From NCBI RefSeq assembly GCF_004364125.1, contig NZ_SNZV01000006.1, positions 124,001 to 188,000 of the forward strand: 64,000 bases of DNA, in the 5' to 3' direction. The notes under the pieces are model-generated. The model was not told the DNA's origin and searched no databases. It saw nothing but the letters and a program-made list of their open reading frames with translations. Shown in pieces: positions 62,221 through 64,000 of this stretch (the first letter of the stretch is position 1; every line of letters begins with the position of its first letter). This DNA is from Sphingobacterium paludis (GTDB lineage: Bacteria; Bacteroidota; Bacteroidia; Sphingobacteriales; Sphingobacteriaceae). The position numbers and the translations under genes were made by a program.

Positions 62221-62290
62221 ATCGTATCCAAATGACAACATACGTTCTTCAGCATCTAACCGACTGCTTTACTCCTGTAATTAGAAACAT

Positions 62291-63412
62291 ATGAACCCTT
62301 CAAGACGAAATTTCATCCAGAAGTTTGCCCTTTCGGCAACGGTACTACCTATGCTATCGAGCTTTTCTACGACGCAAGCTGCGGCGTATTTGGGGCAGAA
62401 AGATGGCCCTGTGCTTCGTGTAGCGTTAATGGGGCTCGGCGGCTATGCTCAGCGGGTTGCAGAAGCCATGCAATCTTGCAAACGCGCGAAGATTACGGGT
62501 CTGATTAGCGGCACGCCCGCTAAACTTAAGGAGTGGGGTAAAAAATATGATGTTCCCGAAAAGTCGCACTATAACTATGACACCTTCGATGCCATCAAAG
62601 ACAATCCAGAAATTGATGCCGTGTATGTGATCACGCCCAATGCCTTGCACCACGATCAAGTGATTCGGGTGGCGGCAGCCGGCAAACATGTCATCTGTGA
62701 GAAGCCGTTGGCCATATCGGCAAAAGAAGGTCAAGAAATGGTTGACGCCTGTGCGAAAGCCAACGTGAAGCTTTTGATCGGTTATCGGATGCGTTTTGAA
62801 CCCAACACGCTGGAAGTGGTTCGGCTACGAGAAAAAGGCGAGCTGGGGAAAATAAAGTTTTTCCAGGGGCAAACGGGCTTTGTCGCCGGCGATCCATCAC
62901 AGTGGCGACTGAACAAAGCGTTGGCTGGCGGTGGCTCGATGATGGACATCGGCATATACGCTATTAATGGTGCACGCTACATGGTGGGCGAAGAGCCGGT
63001 ATGGGTTTCTGCGCAGGAAACCAAAACAGATCCTGTTAAATTTAAAGAAGGTGTAGATGAAACGATTCAATTCAATATGGGCTTTCCTAGCGGAGCAGTA
63101 GCATCCTGCCTGTCATCCTACAACATCAGCCATTTGGATCGATTTTTCTTGAGCGGGGATAAAGGTTTTGCAGAGATGTGGCCCTCCACCGGATATGGGC
63201 CAATTAAAGGACGTACGAATAAAGGTGACATTGGGAAGCCGCACACGATTCATCAAACTACCCAAATGGATGCCATGGCATCGATCATCTTAGATGGTAC
63301 CGAGCCCCATCTGCCGGTAGACGGTATGGTTGGTGTGCAAGATTTAAAAATTATTGAAGCGATATACGAATCATGCCGCACGGGTAAACGCCAAACCTTA
63401 GATCTGGGTTAG
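62291..63412 (+). CDS. Exported Gfo/Idh/MocA-family oxidoreductase
   Basis: 373 aa. Twin-arginine-like leader SRRNFIQKFALSATVLPML. NAD(P) Rossmann motif LMGLGGYAQRV (47-57), the family signature VICEKPLAISAKEG (about 135-148) with the catalytic Lys, and GGGSMMDIGIYAINGARYM with the catalytic Asp/His region. Such periplasmic enzymes oxidise or reduce sugars using tightly bound NADP (as in glucose-fructose oxidoreductase). Substrate unknown; monocistronic. Confidence 0.9.
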   Translation: MNPSRRNFIQKFALSATVLPMLSSFSTTQAAAYLGQKDGPVLRVALMGLGGYAQRVAEAMQSCKRAKITGLISGTPAKLKEWGKKYDVPEKSHYNYDTFDAIKDNPEIDAVYVITPNALHHDQVIRVAAAGKHVICEKPLAISAKEGQEMVDACAKANVKLLIGYRMRFEPNTLEVVRLREKGELGKIKFFQGQTGFVAGDPSQWRLNKALAGGGSMMDIGIYAINGARYMVGEEPVWVSAQETKTDPVKFKEGVDETIQFNMGFPSGAVASCLSSYNISHLDRFFLSGDKGFAEMWPSTGYGPIKGRTNKGDIGKPHTIHQTTQMDAMASIILDGTEPHLPVDGMVGVQDLKIIEAIYESCRTGKRQTLDLG

Positions 63413-63454
63413 AAGGCGGCGCGTGTCCACTAACCATACGCAGGACAGTGTGCG

Positions 63455-64000
63455 CTATCGATAAAAAAAATGATCAATCAACGACATGAACGCTTCTTCA
63501 TCGCTTTCATAGCGACGTGTTAACGTGCGCCAAGTCTTTTCATTGAATTGCAACTCGTTACCAAAACTGTCGCTGTATAGGTATTTTTTAAAGATATCTT
63601 TCTTCAAGGAAGCTTTGTCGTTTCCGTACGTGTATTCCAGCGTACCGTTTAACGTTTTGTTAAAGCTGCTTTTGACACCATCGACCTCTTCAGCAATCTG
63701 ATCATGACCAAAGATGTCCTTTCCTTTTTCCAGCTTGTACCCTTTATTATCTTCGATAATCAGTTTATTAAATATATCAATGCTGTATTTCGCGACATAG
63801 CCTTCACTGCGTCGATTCTCCCGAATCAATTCATTAAAAAGCTCGCGCTTCATGTTTTCGTTCCCCAGTATCCCGGGATAGGTCGCGATTAAATACTTTT
63901 TTTCCAGCGTTACCTTGTTGTTTCTATTGTCGGTAAAGATAAGGTCATCAAAAACATTTTTTTTGAAGGTAGACTGGTAGTCGCCATCTCTTGATTGGTA
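63455..64000 (-). CDS. Hypothetical protein, C-terminal part (start lies beyond the window)
   Basis: The minus-strand frame is open from 64000 down to 63455, at least 181 codons; an internal Met at 63853 is not the start. The sequence has repeated segments of similar style (STFKKNVFDDLIFTDNRNNK, AKYSIDIFNKLIIEDNKGYK, ASLKKDIFKKYLYSDSFGNE), suggesting an array of short beta repeats. No family recognised. Confidence 0.7.
   Translation of the reverse strand, partial: YQSRDGDYQSTFKKNVFDDLIFTDNRNNKVTLEKKYLIATYPGILGNENMKRELFNELIRENRRSEGYVAKYSIDIFNKLIIEDNKGYKLEKGKDIFGHDQIAEEVDGVKSSFNKTLNGTLEYTYGNDKASLKKDIFKKYLYSDSFGNELQFNEKTWRTLTRRYESDEEAFMSLIDHFFYR

Overview
The window reads as a chromosomal segment of a Bacteroidota organism, most likely Sphingobacteriaceae (Sphingobacterium-like). 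The basis is SusC/SusD pairs, FucP-type transport, TonB-dependent receptors with carboxypeptidase-regulatory domains, exported Gfo/Idh and sugar-isomerase proteins, and promoters of the Bacteroidota -33 (TTG) / -7 (TAnnTTTG) type with little use of Shine-Dalgarno sequences. Several genes have the -7 box within 4-5 bases of the start codon, which suggests leaderless mRNAs.

Layout. 1-3.7 kb: 5' end of a SusC receptor, small hypothetical genes, then divergent ribD and prmC. 3.8-4.3 kb: tRNA-Lys followed by a 131-bp tandem array in which every unit ends with a copy of the tRNA 3' tail. 4.3-8.7 kb: a decayed gene, a Crp/Fnr regulator and aldo/keto reductase sharing a 16-bp operator, then a second reductase and an AraC regulator. 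8.8-11.9 kb: a stop-interrupted NTPase, a truncated ogt, an SDR protein, a palindromic repeat, a DUF4345-like membrane protein, a 47-aa protein and a GNAT enzyme. 12-14.8 kb: WYL regulator divergent from RtcB RNA ligase, with paired palindromes and a foldable leader. 15-18 kb: an identical second tRNA-Lys with a 125-bp tail array, Crp/Fnr regulator, isochorismatase-like hydrolase, pirin and an orphan tail repeat. 18.5-28.7 kb: serine hydrolase, metallo-hydrolase, sugar isomerase, lipoproteins, glycoside hydrolase and a Crp/Fnr-quinone reductase pair. 28.8-44 kb: FucP permease, SMP-30 lactonase, SusC/SusD, Tat-exported aldo/keto reductase, DUF4202 and two TonB receptors. 44-64 kb: MutS-like ATPase, second metallo-hydrolase, J-KTSC protein, SymE/XRE pair, the DUF2157-DUF4401-GDYXXLXY operon, ATP-grasp, a GHKL ATPase, AI-2E transporter and an exported oxidoreductase.

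The most interesting signals are non-coding. (1) The tRNA-Lys tail arrays: two loci plus an orphan share one structured core, but each carries its own terminator. The closest known analogy is the rtT repeats downstream of E. coli tyrT. (2) A small-RNA family of three members, with a shared 5' motif and a terminator hairpin whose stem changes in a compensated way around an 11-nt C-rich loop. (3) Two Crp/Fnr operators placed at exactly the same distance from two -7 boxes. (4) A WYL/RtcB locus with repeated palindromes and a leader with two exclusive folds. All functional statements are inferences from sequence alone; no searches were run.
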